Assembly: GCF_900113255.1 (NCBI RefSeq)
Contig: NZ_FOOR01000001.1
Location: 310,001 to 374,000 of the forward strand
DNA length: 64,000 nt
Direction of reading: 5' to 3'
Origin: Novosphingobium sp. CF614
GTDB taxonomy: Bacteria > Pseudomonadota > Alphaproteobacteria > Sphingomonadales > Sphingomonadaceae
Below are positions 16,682 to 24,895 of this stretch, piece after piece. The translations under genes were made by a program, and so were the position numbers. Within the stretch, counting starts at the first letter, position 1, and the number at the start of each line of letters is the position of its first letter. The notes beneath the pieces were generated by a model, which was given only the letters and a program-made list of their open reading frames with translations, made no database searches and was not told the origin of the DNA.

Positions 16682-17284
16682 ATGGAGCGCATCTCGAATC
16701 TGATCCTCATCGACAGCGACACCCGCCGGCGCGCGACGATCAGCCACGCGCTGTCATCGGCCGGCATCCACGTCGAACCCTTCGAGAACATCCTGGAGCT
16801 TGCGGGCGCCTGGCCGCGTTCGGGCGTGATCCTGATCCATGACCAGGCCGGTGCGATCGACGATCTGATCGAGAACATGGCCCATTACGGCGAATGGTTC
16901 CCGATCATCGCCTTCAGCGAGGACCCCGGCGCCCAGCGCATCGTCCAGGCCGTGCTGGACGGCGCGATCGACTACATCGCATGGCCCATCACCGCCGACG
17001 AGCTGACCACGACGCTCTCCCACGCGATCGAGCGCGCCGAGAACGTGGGCAACGCGAAGCTGCGCGAGGTCATGGCCCGCGCCCGGGTTGATCGCCTGAC
17101 CCGGCGCGAGCGCGAAGTGCTGGGCGGCGTCGCCAGCGGCCTGTCCAACCGCCTGATCGGCGAGAAGCTTTCGATCAGCCCGCGCACGGTCGAAATCCAC
17201 CGCGCCAACATGCTGAACAAGCTGGGCGCCAACCACACCTCCGACGCCATCCGCATCGCCATCGAGGCGGCGCTGGTCGGTTGA
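16682..17284 (+). CDS. FixJ/LuxR-family response regulator with degenerate receiver
   Basis: This 200-residue protein has an N-terminal receiver-like domain (1-120) and a C-terminal LuxR helix-turn-helix at about 138-195 (LTRREREVLGGVASGLSNRL, ISPRTVEIHRANMLNKLGA). In the receiver the acid pair (Asp11, Asp13) and a candidate phospho-Asp54 remain. The nearly invariant Lys of the KP motif is Trp101 (YIAWPIT), so normal phosphorylation signalling is doubtful. The gene closes the flagellar block and has its own candidate sigma-54 promoter. It may tune flagellar or surface-related genes (inference). Target genes cannot be inferred. Confidence 0.85.
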   Translation: MERISNLILIDSDTRRRATISHALSSAGIHVEPFENILELAGAWPRSGVILIHDQAGAIDDLIENMAHYGEWFPIIAFSEDPGAQRIVQAVLDGAIDYIAWPITADELTTTLSHAIERAENVGNAKLREVMARARVDRLTRREREVLGGVASGLSNRLIGEKLSISPRTVEIHRANMLNKLGANHTSDAIRIAIEAALVG

Positions 17285-17293
17285 GGCGGTGCG

Positions 17294-17358
17294 GCAATCC
17301 AGAGTGCCGGCCAGGACGGTTTTGTACTGCCCTGGATTGCTTCGGCGGCGTCGCCGCC
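17294..17358. repeat. Palindromic intergenic element after the LuxR-type gene
   Basis: GCAATCCAG at 17294-17302 is the exact inverse of CTGGATTGC at 17332-17340, and the second arm is followed by the near-perfect palindrome GGCGGCG-T-CGCCGCC at 17344-17358. The element sits between convergent genes (ends at 17284 and 17424), so it may terminate transcription in both directions, though there is no T-tract. It also resembles dispersed GC-rich repeats common in alphaproteobacteria. Confidence 0.5.
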
Positions 17359-17423
17359 TCGCGGGCGACGGGGGGAGGAGATGAGTCTCGCTTCAAGAAA
17401 CCTGGTATCAGCCCCGCGACCCC

Positions 17424-17873
17424 TCAGTGCAGCCGCGAGGTCGGGCGCTGGAAGGGGGTGGGCCCATTGCGGTCGAACCCGGTCAGCAGGCCCGTCGCGT
17501 AGGCGGCCAGCAGGGCCAGGGCCAGCGTCGAGCCTTCCGCCGCCACTTCCTCCACGCCGTCCGGACCATCCGGGCCGTCCGTCACGATCATCGTCACCAG
17601 GCAGGTGCTGCTGCCCCCGCGCGAAAGCATGAACACCGCTTCCGGGCCGATCAACGCCAGGACCGCGCTTTCGGCCGCGCCGCAGGCCAGCATCGCTTCC
17701 AGCACGACGGGATCGACGCCGCCGGCGCCGTCGCGCTGAAACAGCAGCGCGGCCTCGCGCACGCGCTGCAATTCCTCGCACGGCGTGCTCGCCACGCAAT
17801 CCTGCACGAAGTCGCGCAGGCGCGCGGCCCATGCCTGGGGATTGGGAGCCTTGTCGTCCATGGTGCCCGTCAT
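17424..17873 (-). CDS. Uncharacterised 149-aa protein
   Basis: I do not recognise this protein. It begins MTGTMDDKAPNPQAWAARLR and has an N-terminal helical half. A more hydrophobic C-terminal half has a Gly/Asp turn (TDGPDGPDG) and an Ala/Leu-rich helix (LALALLAAYATGL). No signal peptide is evident. The chosen ATG has CAGGCGG about 7 nt upstream, and an internal Met four codons on is an alternative. An in-frame extension to 17927 is possible but looks less protein-like. A perfect -35-like TTGACA is present on this strand at 17929-17934 but without a good -10. It faces the flagellar regulator convergently. Confidence 0.65.
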   Translation of the reverse strand: MTGTMDDKAPNPQAWAARLRDFVQDCVASTPCEELQRVREAALLFQRDGAGGVDPVVLEAMLACGAAESAVLALIGPEAVFMLSRGGSSTCLVTMIVTDGPDGPDGVEEVAAEGSTLALALLAAYATGLLTGFDRNGPTPFQRPTSRLH

Positions 17874-18000
17874 CAAGATGCCGCCTGTCCGCGTCGGGGG
17901 AGCGCCACAGTCCCGAACCAGCTCCAACTGTCAATCCGCACTACAGCGGAATGCGCTCAGGTTGAGGCAGATCCCGCTCCATTTGTTGTTTATTTTCAGT

Positions 18001-18040
18001 ATTTTGGGAGTCGTCGGGCGATACCGCCCGACTTCAAAAT
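18001..18040. repeat. Nested hairpin in the gap 17928-18139
   Basis: An inner perfect stem GTCGGGCG/CGCCCGAC (18013-18020 and 18025-18032, loop ATAC) is nested in an outer pair ATTTTG (18001-18006) and CAAAAT (18035-18040). It lies 99 nt beyond the aminotransferase stop on the minus strand, where it would be followed by an AT-rich stretch, so it is a plausible terminator of the aminotransferase/lyase transcript. Confidence 0.5.
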
Positions 18041-18139
18041 GCTCTGATCCCGGAGGATAAGACCACATACCAGGTTGCTGCAAGCTGACCGGATGTGGTG
18101 AAGGCACCGTTCAGCTTTATCCCGGCGGGAACGCGCGGC

Positions 18140-19270
18140 TCACCGCCGCGCGGCGAACCAGGGCACCATCCGTTCGATCGCCTGCTCCACCAGCGGGGTC
18201 GAAACCGCGAAGCTGAAACGGATGAAGCGGTTGCCGTCGACCGGATCGAAGTCGATCCCCGGCGCGGCGGCGACGCCGGTTTCGCGCAGCAGTTGCCGGC
18301 ACAGGGAAAGGCTGTCGTTGGTCAGGTCGCCGACGTCGGCATAGATGTAGAACGCCCCGTCCGGCGGCGCGATGCGCCCCAGGCCCAGGCGCGGCAGCGC
18401 GGCCAGCAGCAGCTCGCGGTTGCGGGCATAGGCGCGCACATGGCCTTCCAGCTCCTCGCGGCAGTCGAAGGCGACCAGGCCGGCATGCTGCGCCAGGACC
18501 GAAGGCGTCAGGAACAGGTTGGTCATGCGCGCCCGCGCCGTGGCCACCAGCTCCGGCGGCACCAACAGCCAGCCCAGCCGCCAGCCGGCCATGCTGTAGT
18601 ACTTGGAGAAGCTGTTCACCACCAGGGCGTCGGCCGAATGCTGCAGGATCGATTGCGCGGCCTCGGTATAGCAAAGGCCGTGGTAGATCTCGTCCGAAAC
18701 CACGCGGATGCCCTTGCGCGCGCAGACCGCGGCGATGGCGGCCAGTTCCCCCGGCGCGATGATCGTGCCGGTGGGATTGGCCGGGCTGGCGACGATCACG
18801 CCCTGGGGCACGGGATCGAGCGCGTCGAGCGCGGCGGCGGTGATCTGGTAGCGCTCGGCCGGGCCGCAGGGCACCTCCACCGGCTCGATGTAGAGCGCCC
18901 GCAGCGTATTGCGGTAGGCGACGTAGCCGGGCCGCGCTAGCGCCACCCGCGCGCCCGGCTCGAACAGGCTGGACAGCGCCAGCACGAAGGCCGGCGAGGC
19001 GCCGCAAGTGAGGAGCACCTGCTCGCTTTCGACCGCCACGCCATAAGCCTCGCCATAGTGGCGGGCGATGCGCTCCATCAGCGCGGTACTTTCCCAGTAG
19101 CCGCCGGGATCGCTGTCCAGCACTTTATGCGCCGCGGCGATCGCCGCGGCCGGGGCCCCGGTGGAAGGCTGGCCGTACTCCATGTGGATCACGTCCTGCC
19201 CGGCCTCCGCCAGCGCATAGGCGAGCCGGCCGATGGCGACCGCGTGGAAGGGTTCGACTTGAGCAACCAT
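18140..19270 (-). CDS. PLP-dependent class I/II aminotransferase
   Basis: This 376-residue fold-type I aminotransferase is of the AspAT/AAT-like group. Visible landmarks are the N-terminal YGQPSTGAPAA, the substrate loop SPANPTGTI, PLP-binding SDEIYHGL and SFSKYYSMAGWRLGW with the Schiff-base lysine at about Lys223. The C-terminal RFSF contains the carboxylate-binding Arg. It is a cytosolic enzyme moving an amino group between an amino acid and a 2-oxoacid; the substrate cannot be predicted. The CoA-ester lyase gene upstream is co-directional with a gap of about 76 nt, so the two may form an operon. Confidence 0.9.
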   Translation of the reverse strand: MVAQVEPFHAVAIGRLAYALAEAGQDVIHMEYGQPSTGAPAAAIAAAHKVLDSDPGGYWESTALMERIARHYGEAYGVAVESEQVLLTCGASPAFVLALSSLFEPGARVALARPGYVAYRNTLRALYIEPVEVPCGPAERYQITAAALDALDPVPQGVIVASPANPTGTIIAPGELAAIAAVCARKGIRVVSDEIYHGLCYTEAAQSILQHSADALVVNSFSKYYSMAGWRLGWLLVPPELVATARARMTNLFLTPSVLAQHAGLVAFDCREELEGHVRAYARNRELLLAALPRLGLGRIAPPDGAFYIYADVGDLTNDSLSLCRQLLRETGVAAAPGIDFDPVDGNRFIRFSFAVSTPLVEQAIERMVPWFAARR

Positions 19271-19346
19271 GCCCGCGTGCTAGGCGTGCGTAGAGCGATG
19301 CACAAGCGGGTCGCTGGGATGCCGGCTGTGTCGCGCCAGACCGCGT

Positions 19347-20270
19347 TTAGACCCCGGTGGGACCCCGGTGGGACCCCGGTTGGGTCGGTCGGGCCTGCCG
19401 CAGCAGGCGCTCGGCACGGGCGAGGTAAGGCCGGTCGAGCATGCCCCCCCTCCAGCCGATCGCGCCGGCGCCCGGGTTGGCGGAAAAAAGGTCAACGATT
19501 TCCTGCGCTTCCGCCACCTCCTCGGCCGTGGGGGTGAAAGCCGCGTTGATGACCGGCACTTGCGCCGGATGAATCGCCAGCATCCCGCGAAAACCATCAC
19601 GCCGCACCCTCCCGGCCCGGATCGCCAGGGCATCGAGATCCTTGAAGTCGGCGCTGATCGTATCGATCGCCGTGACCCCGGCGGCGGCCGCGCCCAGAAG
19701 GGTCAGGCTGCGCGCAAGTTCGTAAGTGAAGGCATAGGAACCGTCGGCATTCAGGTTCGACGACGCGCCGATCGCATCCGCCAGGTCCTCCGCACCCCAG
19801 GTCAGCGCGACGACGCGCGGCGCGCCCTTGTAGTCGCCGGTGCGGAACATCGCCTCGGCGGTTTCGGTGATGAGCACGATGACCGGGGTCGAACCTTCCT
19901 CGATCCCGTTGGCCACCTCGAGCGCGGACAGGCAGTGATCCAGCTTCTCCACATCGGCGCGCCCATGGACCTTGGGCAGCATGATCCCGCCCGGGCTGGC
20001 CGGCATGATCGCGGCCAGATCGGCCAGGGTGTGGGAACCGTCGAACGGATTGACGCGCACCCAGAGCCGGCGGCGCTGCTCCGGGCGGGCCTGGATGAAA
20101 TCGCGCACCATGGTCCGGGCGGCGGCCTTGTTGCCGGGCGCGACGGCATCCTCGAGGTCGATCAGGACGATATCCGCCTCGCCTTCCATCGCCTTGGCCA
20201 TCTTCTTCTCGCTGTCCCCCGGCGCGAACAGCCAGGAGCGGGCGGAAACGGGTTCGTGGCGGTAGGGCAT
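19347..20270 (-). CDS. HpcH/HpaI (CitE-type) CoA-ester lyase
   Basis: This 307-residue TIM-barrel enzyme belongs to the citrate lyase beta/malyl-CoA lyase family. It begins MPYRHEPVSARSWLFAPGDS and shows the catalytic and Mg-binding motifs LIDLEDAV near residue 39, RVNPFDG with its conserved Arg, and the acidic cluster after ITETAEAM. Typical substrates are malyl-, methylmalyl- or citramalyl-CoA; the exact one is not evident. The ATG at 20270 is preceded by GAGAGGA at a good distance, so an ORF extension 72 nt upstream is rejected. The last codons run through three copies of an 11-bp tandem repeat (19351-19383), giving an odd GSHRGPTGV tail. Confidence 0.88.
   Translation of the reverse strand: MPYRHEPVSARSWLFAPGDSEKKMAKAMEGEADIVLIDLEDAVAPGNKAAARTMVRDFIQARPEQRRRLWVRVNPFDGSHTLADLAAIMPASPGGIMLPKVHGRADVEKLDHCLSALEVANGIEEGSTPVIVLITETAEAMFRTGDYKGAPRVVALTWGAEDLADAIGASSNLNADGSYAFTYELARSLTLLGAAAAGVTAIDTISADFKDLDALAIRAGRVRRDGFRGMLAIHPAQVPVINAAFTPTAEEVAEAQEIVDLFSANPGAGAIGWRGGMLDRPYLARAERLLRQARPTQPGSHRGPTGV
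19351..19383. repeat. Three 11-bp tandem repeats at the 3' end of the lyase gene
   Basis: ACCCCGGTGGG occurs at 19351-19361 and 19362-19372, with a near-copy at 19373-19383. The array encodes the C-terminal tail of the lyase just before its stop. Copy-number slippage of an 11-bp unit would shift frame and change that tail. Confidence 0.85.
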
Positions 20271-20796
20271 GAACGGATAGTCCTCTCGATCGGCCGCCGC
20301 GAGGCCTGCGCCGCGCGGAATCGCGAAACCGCTTCCTATCAACTTCGCCGCGATGCTGAAGCTGTTTCAAGCCCGCGACTTGCGGCGAAGGGGGGCTCGG
20401 ACCGGCGACTCGGGAACCTGCCGACGCGGTTCGGCGCCCGCTCCGCATCCCCGCCCGGCCACGGCAGCCCCGCCCCGGGTGCACCGCACCATGACTTTGC
20501 GGCAAACGCGAAGAAATACGCCGCAAGGCGCGCGAATCCACGAGAAATCAACTTTCAGACTGGTTTTCGATTTGGTAACCGCCAACCACCCACCGCAACA
20601 GAAACTCGCCTCGTCGAGTTACCTCAACAATATCCTAACAGTGATCGTCATGTTGCCATGCCGTGATGGCGATGGTAGCTATTGCTGTGTGTAGTTGTGG
20701 TCGCTCAGTACTCTTACATAACTGTCACAATAACCATCGATTCGGTGCAAAATTGAGCCACTCTTCAACAATGAAGAGGGGAGAAGGAGAGTTTTG
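20271..20796. other. AT-rich leader between the lyase and the eCIS operon
   Basis: These 526 bp separate the minus-strand lyase from the plus-strand eCIS operon, so promoters for both must lie here. No convincing gene is present. From about 20500 the base composition becomes clearly more AT-rich than anything in the operon, with a weak -35/-10-like pair (TTGTGG about 20694, CATAAC about 20716). A small hairpin CTCTTC-AACAAT-GAAGAG at 20761-20778 is immediately followed by the strong Shine-Dalgarno GGAGAAGGAGAG. The hairpin could gate translation of the sheath gene (inference). Confidence 0.6.
20761..20778 (+). promoter_or_regulatory. Hairpin abutting the sheath-gene ribosome binding site
   Basis: A 6-bp perfect stem, CTCTTC (20761-20766) and GAAGAG (20773-20778) with loop AACAAT, ends 2 nt before the purine-rich Shine-Dalgarno region that precedes the ATG at 20797. 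Its place suggests an RNA-level control point or mRNA-stabilising 5' structure for the eCIS transcript. Confidence 0.4.
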
Positions 20797-22785
20797 ATGC
20801 CTATCGTACCGACTTATCCCGGCGTCTACGTCGAAGAACTGAGCAGCGGCGTGCGCCCGCTTGCCGGGGTCCCCACCGCCATTGCCGCCTTCGTCGGCTA
20901 TACCGCGCGCGGGCTGGACAACCGGGCGACGACGATCTTCAGTTACGCGGACTACGAACGCGGATTCGGCGGGCTCGCCGCCAACAGCGAACTCAGCTAC
21001 GCGGTCCAGCAGTTCTTCCAGAACGGCGGCGGCCAGGCGATCGTCGTGCGCGTGCCCAAGAGCGACGGCGTGGCCGCGAAGATCGACCTCAAGGAAGGCA
21101 TCTCCAATCCCGCCAAGGTGAGCTTTACCCTCACCGCGACCAGCAAGGGCGCCTGGGGCAACAAGATCATCGCCGACGTCGACTATGACGGCGCCGCCGC
21201 GAACAACTTCAACCTGACGCTGACCGACCTGGGCACGGGCGAGACCGAGCGCTGGGCCGATCTCAGCGTCTCGACCGCGTCCACCCGCTTCATCGAGGCC
21301 ATTCTCAACGATCCGGCCAACGGCTCGAAGCTGGCGACGGCGAAGATTCCCGCGGCCAATCCCGGCGCCCGGCCGGCGGAAAGCGGCGTGGTCGGCACCG
21401 ACTTCACGGTGACCGGCGCCGGCATCACCGGCCTTGCCAACGACAAGGACTACAAGGTCCTGGTCACCGCCAATCGCCCGGCAGGGGCGATCGCCAACCT
21501 CAGCGTGACGCTCATCAAGCAGAACGAGACGCTGCCGACTTCGGTAGTCGCGCTGGCCCGCCTGCTCGAACGCCGCTTCAACGAAGCGCTCGGCGCGGCG
21601 CTGCCGGGGGCGGCGGTCAGGGTCGGCGTCACCGGATCGGGCAAGGGCCTGCGCATCGTGCCGACGTTCGATCCGGCGCTGCTGCCGGCCGCGACCGACA
21701 CCATGCTTTCGCTGGCCGATGGCGCACCGGCAGGCGCGCTGGCCATGCTCAAGCTGCCCTCGGCCAACTTCAACGTCGGCCGCTACCGGCTCGGCACCGG
21801 CACGGCGGAAGCGGCGCAGCGTACTCCGGTCGCCGGCGCGGACGGCGTCCAGCTTCCCCAGAGCGCTGACCTGATCGGCAATGCCGCCGCCTTCACCGGC
21901 ATCCATGCGCTGGAAAAGGCCGATATCTTCAACATCCTGATCCTGCCCGACGCCACGCGCGCCAGCCCGAGCGATCCCAACGCGCTCGCCAGCGGGCTCG
22001 ATCCGAATGCGATCTACCAGGCCGCGCTCGATTATTGCGCGAAGCGCCGCGCTTTCCTGCTGATCGATCCGCCGCCGACCGTGAACACGGTGGACCGCGC
22101 CTTCGAGTGGATATCCTCCGGGCTGACCGTCAAGGGTCCCAATGCCGCCGCCTATTTCCCGCGCGTGCGCATGGCCGATCCGCTCAATGACTTCCAGCTG
22201 CGCACGTTCGGGCCTTCCGGCGCGATCGCCGGGCTCTATGCCCGCACCGACGCCGAGCGCGGCGTGTGGAAGGCGCCCGCCGGCACCGACGCCCAGCTGC
22301 GCGGCGTGCGCGGGCTGGTCTACAAGCTTTCCGACAGCGAGAATGGACTGCTCAATCCGCTCGGGCTCAACTGCATCCGCGCGCTGCCGGTCTATGGTAC
22401 GCTTTCATGGGGCACCCGCACCCGCGTGGGCGCCGATGTCGAGGCGAACCAGTGGAAGTACGTGCCGGTCCGCCGCCTGGCGCTGATGATCGAGGAAAGC
22501 CTGTTCCGGGGCACCCAGTGGGTGGTGTTCGAACCCAATGACGAACCGCTCTGGGCGCAAGTCCGGCTCAACCTCACCACGTTCATGCACGGGCTGTTCC
22601 GCCAGGGCGCGTTCCAGGGGCAGACCCCGCGCGACGCCTACCTGGTCAAGTGCGACAAGGAGACGACGACGCAGGCCGACATCGATCGCGGCATCGTCAA
22701 CATCCTCGTCGGCTTCGCGCCGCTCAAGCCGGCGGAATTCGTGATGATCCGCATCCAGCAGCTCGCCGGCCAGGCGACATCGTAA
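20797..22785 (+). CDS. eCIS contractile sheath protein (Afp2-4/Pvc2-4-like)
   Basis: This is a phage-tail-sheath family protein of 662 residues. It starts with the family motif YPGVYVEELSSGVRPLAGVPT and a FVGYTARG/YADYERGFGG segment. The C-terminal sheath core includes GTLSWGTRTR, MIEESLFRGTQWVVFEPNDEPLW and FRQGAFQG. It polymerises around the inner tube and contracts to drive it through a target envelope. It is longer than many eCIS sheaths; an added surface domain probably lies around residues 170-340. It is the only sheath gene in the locus, whereas Afp/PVC systems have three. The start ATG 20797 is set by the strong GGAGAAGGAGAG. Confidence 0.95.
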   Translation: MPIVPTYPGVYVEELSSGVRPLAGVPTAIAAFVGYTARGLDNRATTIFSYADYERGFGGLAANSELSYAVQQFFQNGGGQAIVVRVPKSDGVAAKIDLKEGISNPAKVSFTLTATSKGAWGNKIIADVDYDGAAANNFNLTLTDLGTGETERWADLSVSTASTRFIEAILNDPANGSKLATAKIPAANPGARPAESGVVGTDFTVTGAGITGLANDKDYKVLVTANRPAGAIANLSVTLIKQNETLPTSVVALARLLERRFNEALGAALPGAAVRVGVTGSGKGLRIVPTFDPALLPAATDTMLSLADGAPAGALAMLKLPSANFNVGRYRLGTGTAEAAQRTPVAGADGVQLPQSADLIGNAAAFTGIHALEKADIFNILILPDATRASPSDPNALASGLDPNAIYQAALDYCAKRRAFLLIDPPPTVNTVDRAFEWISSGLTVKGPNAAAYFPRVRMADPLNDFQLRTFGPSGAIAGLYARTDAERGVWKAPAGTDAQLRGVRGLVYKLSDSENGLLNPLGLNCIRALPVYGTLSWGTRTRVGADVEANQWKYVPVRRLALMIEESLFRGTQWVVFEPNDEPLWAQVRLNLTTFMHGLFRQGAFQGQTPRDAYLVKCDKETTTQADIDRGIVNILVGFAPLKPAEFVMIRIQQLAGQATS

Positions 22786-22801
22786 GAGAGGGGGTGCTCC
22801 A

Positions 22802-23326
22802 ATGGCTCAGTTCAATGTCAACGCCCAGCGTTTCGACCCTTACAAGAACTTCAAGTTCCGGGTGAAATGGGATGGCCGGTATGTCGCCGGCGTCAGCAAG
22901 GTGAGCGCGCTCAAGCGCACCACCGAAGTGGTCAAGCACCGCGAGGGCGGCGATCCGTCGTCCAGCCGCAAGTCGCCCGGCCGCAGCGAGTTCGAGGCGG
23001 TCACCCTCGAACGCGGCGTCACCCACGACGTCGAGTTCGAACGCTGGGCTAACAAGGTGTGGAACTTCGGCTCCGCGCTCGGCGCCGAAGTCTCGCTGGC
23101 CGATTTCCGCAAGGACATCACCATCGAGCTTTACAACGAGGCCGGACAGCCCGCGATCGTCTACCGCCTGTTCCGCTGCTGGATCAGCGAGTTCCAGTCG
23201 ATGCCCGATCTTGACGCCAATGCCAACGCGGTGGCGATCCAGCACATCAAGATCGAAAACGAAGGCTGGGAGCGCGACTATGCGGTGACGGAACCGTCCG
23301 AGCCGAGCTTCGTCGAACCGCAGTAG
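22802..23326 (+). CDS. eCIS inner tube protein (gp19/Hcp-like, Afp1/Pvc1 type)
   Basis: This 174-residue member of the T4 gp19 tail-tube family has an N-terminus of FDPYKNFKFRVKWDGRYVAG, a loop with KHREGGDPSSSRKSPGR, LERGVTHDVEFERWANKV, and a C-terminal LDANANAVAIQHIKIENEGW. It stacks as hexameric rings inside the sheath and carries cargo. It follows the sheath gene by 16 nt with its own GAGGGGG Shine-Dalgarno. A single tube gene is present. Confidence 0.95.
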   Translation: MAQFNVNAQRFDPYKNFKFRVKWDGRYVAGVSKVSALKRTTEVVKHREGGDPSSSRKSPGRSEFEAVTLERGVTHDVEFERWANKVWNFGSALGAEVSLADFRKDITIELYNEAGQPAIVYRLFRCWISEFQSMPDLDANANAVAIQHIKIENEGWERDYAVTEPSEPSFVEPQ

Positions 23327-23330
23327 TGCC

Positions 23331-24050
23331 ATGTTGGACAATCCGGTCGAGAACCTGCTCGCCCTTTGGGAGGCGGGCACGAACCCGCTCACCCTGCTTT
23401 CGGCGGCGCGCGTGGAGAGCGGCGACACCCCACTCGCCGCGCTGCCCCTGGGCGCGCGCGACGCCGCGCTGATCGAGGTCCAGCGCGGCCTGTTCGGCCC
23501 GGCGATCGAAACCACCGTGCCTTGCCCCGCCTGCGGCGAGACGGCGGAAGTCGTGCTCGACGCGGGGGACCTGCTGGCATCGGCCCGGGCGCCGGATCGG
23601 GGCGCCACCCTCCCCCGCGTTTCGATGGCGGGCTGGGAGATCGAGGCACGCCCGGCCGACAGCCGCGACATGGCCACGATCGCCGGGCTCGGTGACGTGG
23701 ACGAAGCGGCCCGCGCCCTGACCAGCCGGCTGGTCACCTCCTGCCGCCACCATGGCCGCGAAGCCGACCCCGCCACGTTGCCCGCCGAGGTGATCGCGGC
23801 GCTGGGCAATGCCCTGGAAGCCGCCGACCCGCTTGCCGCCATCGCGGTCGAGATCGCCTGCCCCGGGTGCGGGGGGCCGATCGCCGCCCTGCTCGATCCG
23901 GCCCACCACCTCGCCCGCTCGGTCGCCGCCGAGGCGCACCGCCTGCTCGGTGAAGTCGCCACCCTGGCGCGCTTCTACGGCTGGCGCGAGGCCGATATCC
24001 TGGCGCTCAGCCCGATGCGGCGCGGCGCCTACCTGGAGCTGGCGCAATGA
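23331..24050 (+). CDS. Zinc-ribbon baseplate (hub assembly chaperone-like) protein
   Basis: This is a 239-residue protein with two CxxC knuckles, CPACGE near residue 65 and CPGCGG near 180, spaced as paired zinc-binding ribbons. It has a helical C-terminus ending in FYGWREADILALSPMRRGAYL. This arrangement is seen in phage T4 baseplate hub assembly chaperone-like proteins found next to tube genes in contractile systems. It probably acts in baseplate assembly or tube loading rather than in DNA binding. It overlaps the next gene by 4 nt. Family assignment is by pattern only. Confidence 0.7.
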   Translation: MLDNPVENLLALWEAGTNPLTLLSAARVESGDTPLAALPLGARDAALIEVQRGLFGPAIETTVPCPACGETAEVVLDAGDLLASARAPDRGATLPRVSMAGWEIEARPADSRDMATIAGLGDVDEAARALTSRLVTSCRHHGREADPATLPAEVIAALGNALEAADPLAAIAVEIACPGCGGPIAALLDPAHHLARSVAAEAHRLLGEVATLARFYGWREADILALSPMRRGAYLELAQ

Positions 24051-24895
24051 ACGGTTATTTCGCCGGCATCGCCTCCCGCGCGCTGGGCCGCGCCACGGTG
24101 CTGACCCCGCGCCCGCGATCGCTGTTCGAGCGATCCGGGCCGGAAGCCGGCTTCGAGGAACTGGAGAACGAACGCCGCGCCGCGCCGGCATCGCGTTCGC
24201 CAGCGCCGCCGCCGCCGGAAACGATCACGGAGCCCGCCCCGCCGATGCCGGCTGCCGCCCTCCCGCGACCGACCCCGGCGCGCCGCGATGGGGCGCCGGC
24301 GCCGGAACCGGTGCCCGCCATCACCCGGATCTTCGTGACCGCGCCGGCATCGACCCCGCCCCGACAGGTCCATCCAAGCCCACCACAAGCGGCGATGGAA
24401 AGCCGGCCGGCAGCACAGACCCCGCAAGGCCCCGCGCCGGCCGAACCATCCGCCCCCGCCGCGATACCCGCCGCGCCGCCAGTACCCGCCCCTTCGCGCG
24501 AAGCTTCCGCGAGGCCAGCCGCCATGCCGGAGCACCGGGAACCGGTCCGCTCCAGGGACCTGGAAACCCGCACCGTGATCCGCGAGGCCGCCACCGCCAG
24601 GGGCGAACAGGACGTATCGCCGCAACGGCCCCCCGCGGTGCCGCCGCCCTCCGCACCCATGGCGACAGCCCGGTCCACGCCGGCATCCCTGCCCCCGCCC
24701 GCCACTGCCGCCACGCCTCGCCGCCCCGCGCCGACGGCGCGCGGCGAACCGCCGGTCGTGGTGCGGATCGAGCGGATCGACATCCACGCCGCTCCGCCCG
24801 CGCCCTCCCCCGAGCGTCGCCGGCCCGCGCCCGCCGCACCCGCCGCGCCGGGCCCCTCGCTCGCCGAATTCCTCGCCGCCGGGGATCGCCGATGA
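24047..24895 (+). CDS. Pro/Ala-rich disordered eCIS accessory protein
   Basis: This 282-residue protein has no recognisable enzyme domain. A short conserved-looking N-terminal helix (GYFAGIASRALGRATVLTPR) is followed by about 200 residues of Pro/Ala/Arg-rich disorder. The tail carries two compact motifs, VVVRIERIDIHA and SLAEFLAAGD. Short terminal motifs linked by disorder suggest a flexible tether or scaffold in the particle or its assembly (inference). It overlaps both neighbours by 4 nt, so it is translated with the structural genes. It is unlikely to be spurious because the frame stays open with good codon usage. Confidence 0.75.
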   Translation: MNGYFAGIASRALGRATVLTPRPRSLFERSGPEAGFEELENERRAAPASRSPAPPPPETITEPAPPMPAAALPRPTPARRDGAPAPEPVPAITRIFVTAPASTPPRQVHPSPPQAAMESRPAAQTPQGPAPAEPSAPAAIPAAPPVPAPSREASARPAAMPEHREPVRSRDLETRTVIREAATARGEQDVSPQRPPAVPPPSAPMATARSTPASLPPPATAATPRRPAPTARGEPPVVVRIERIDIHAAPPAPSPERRRPAPAAPAAPGPSLAEFLAAGDRR

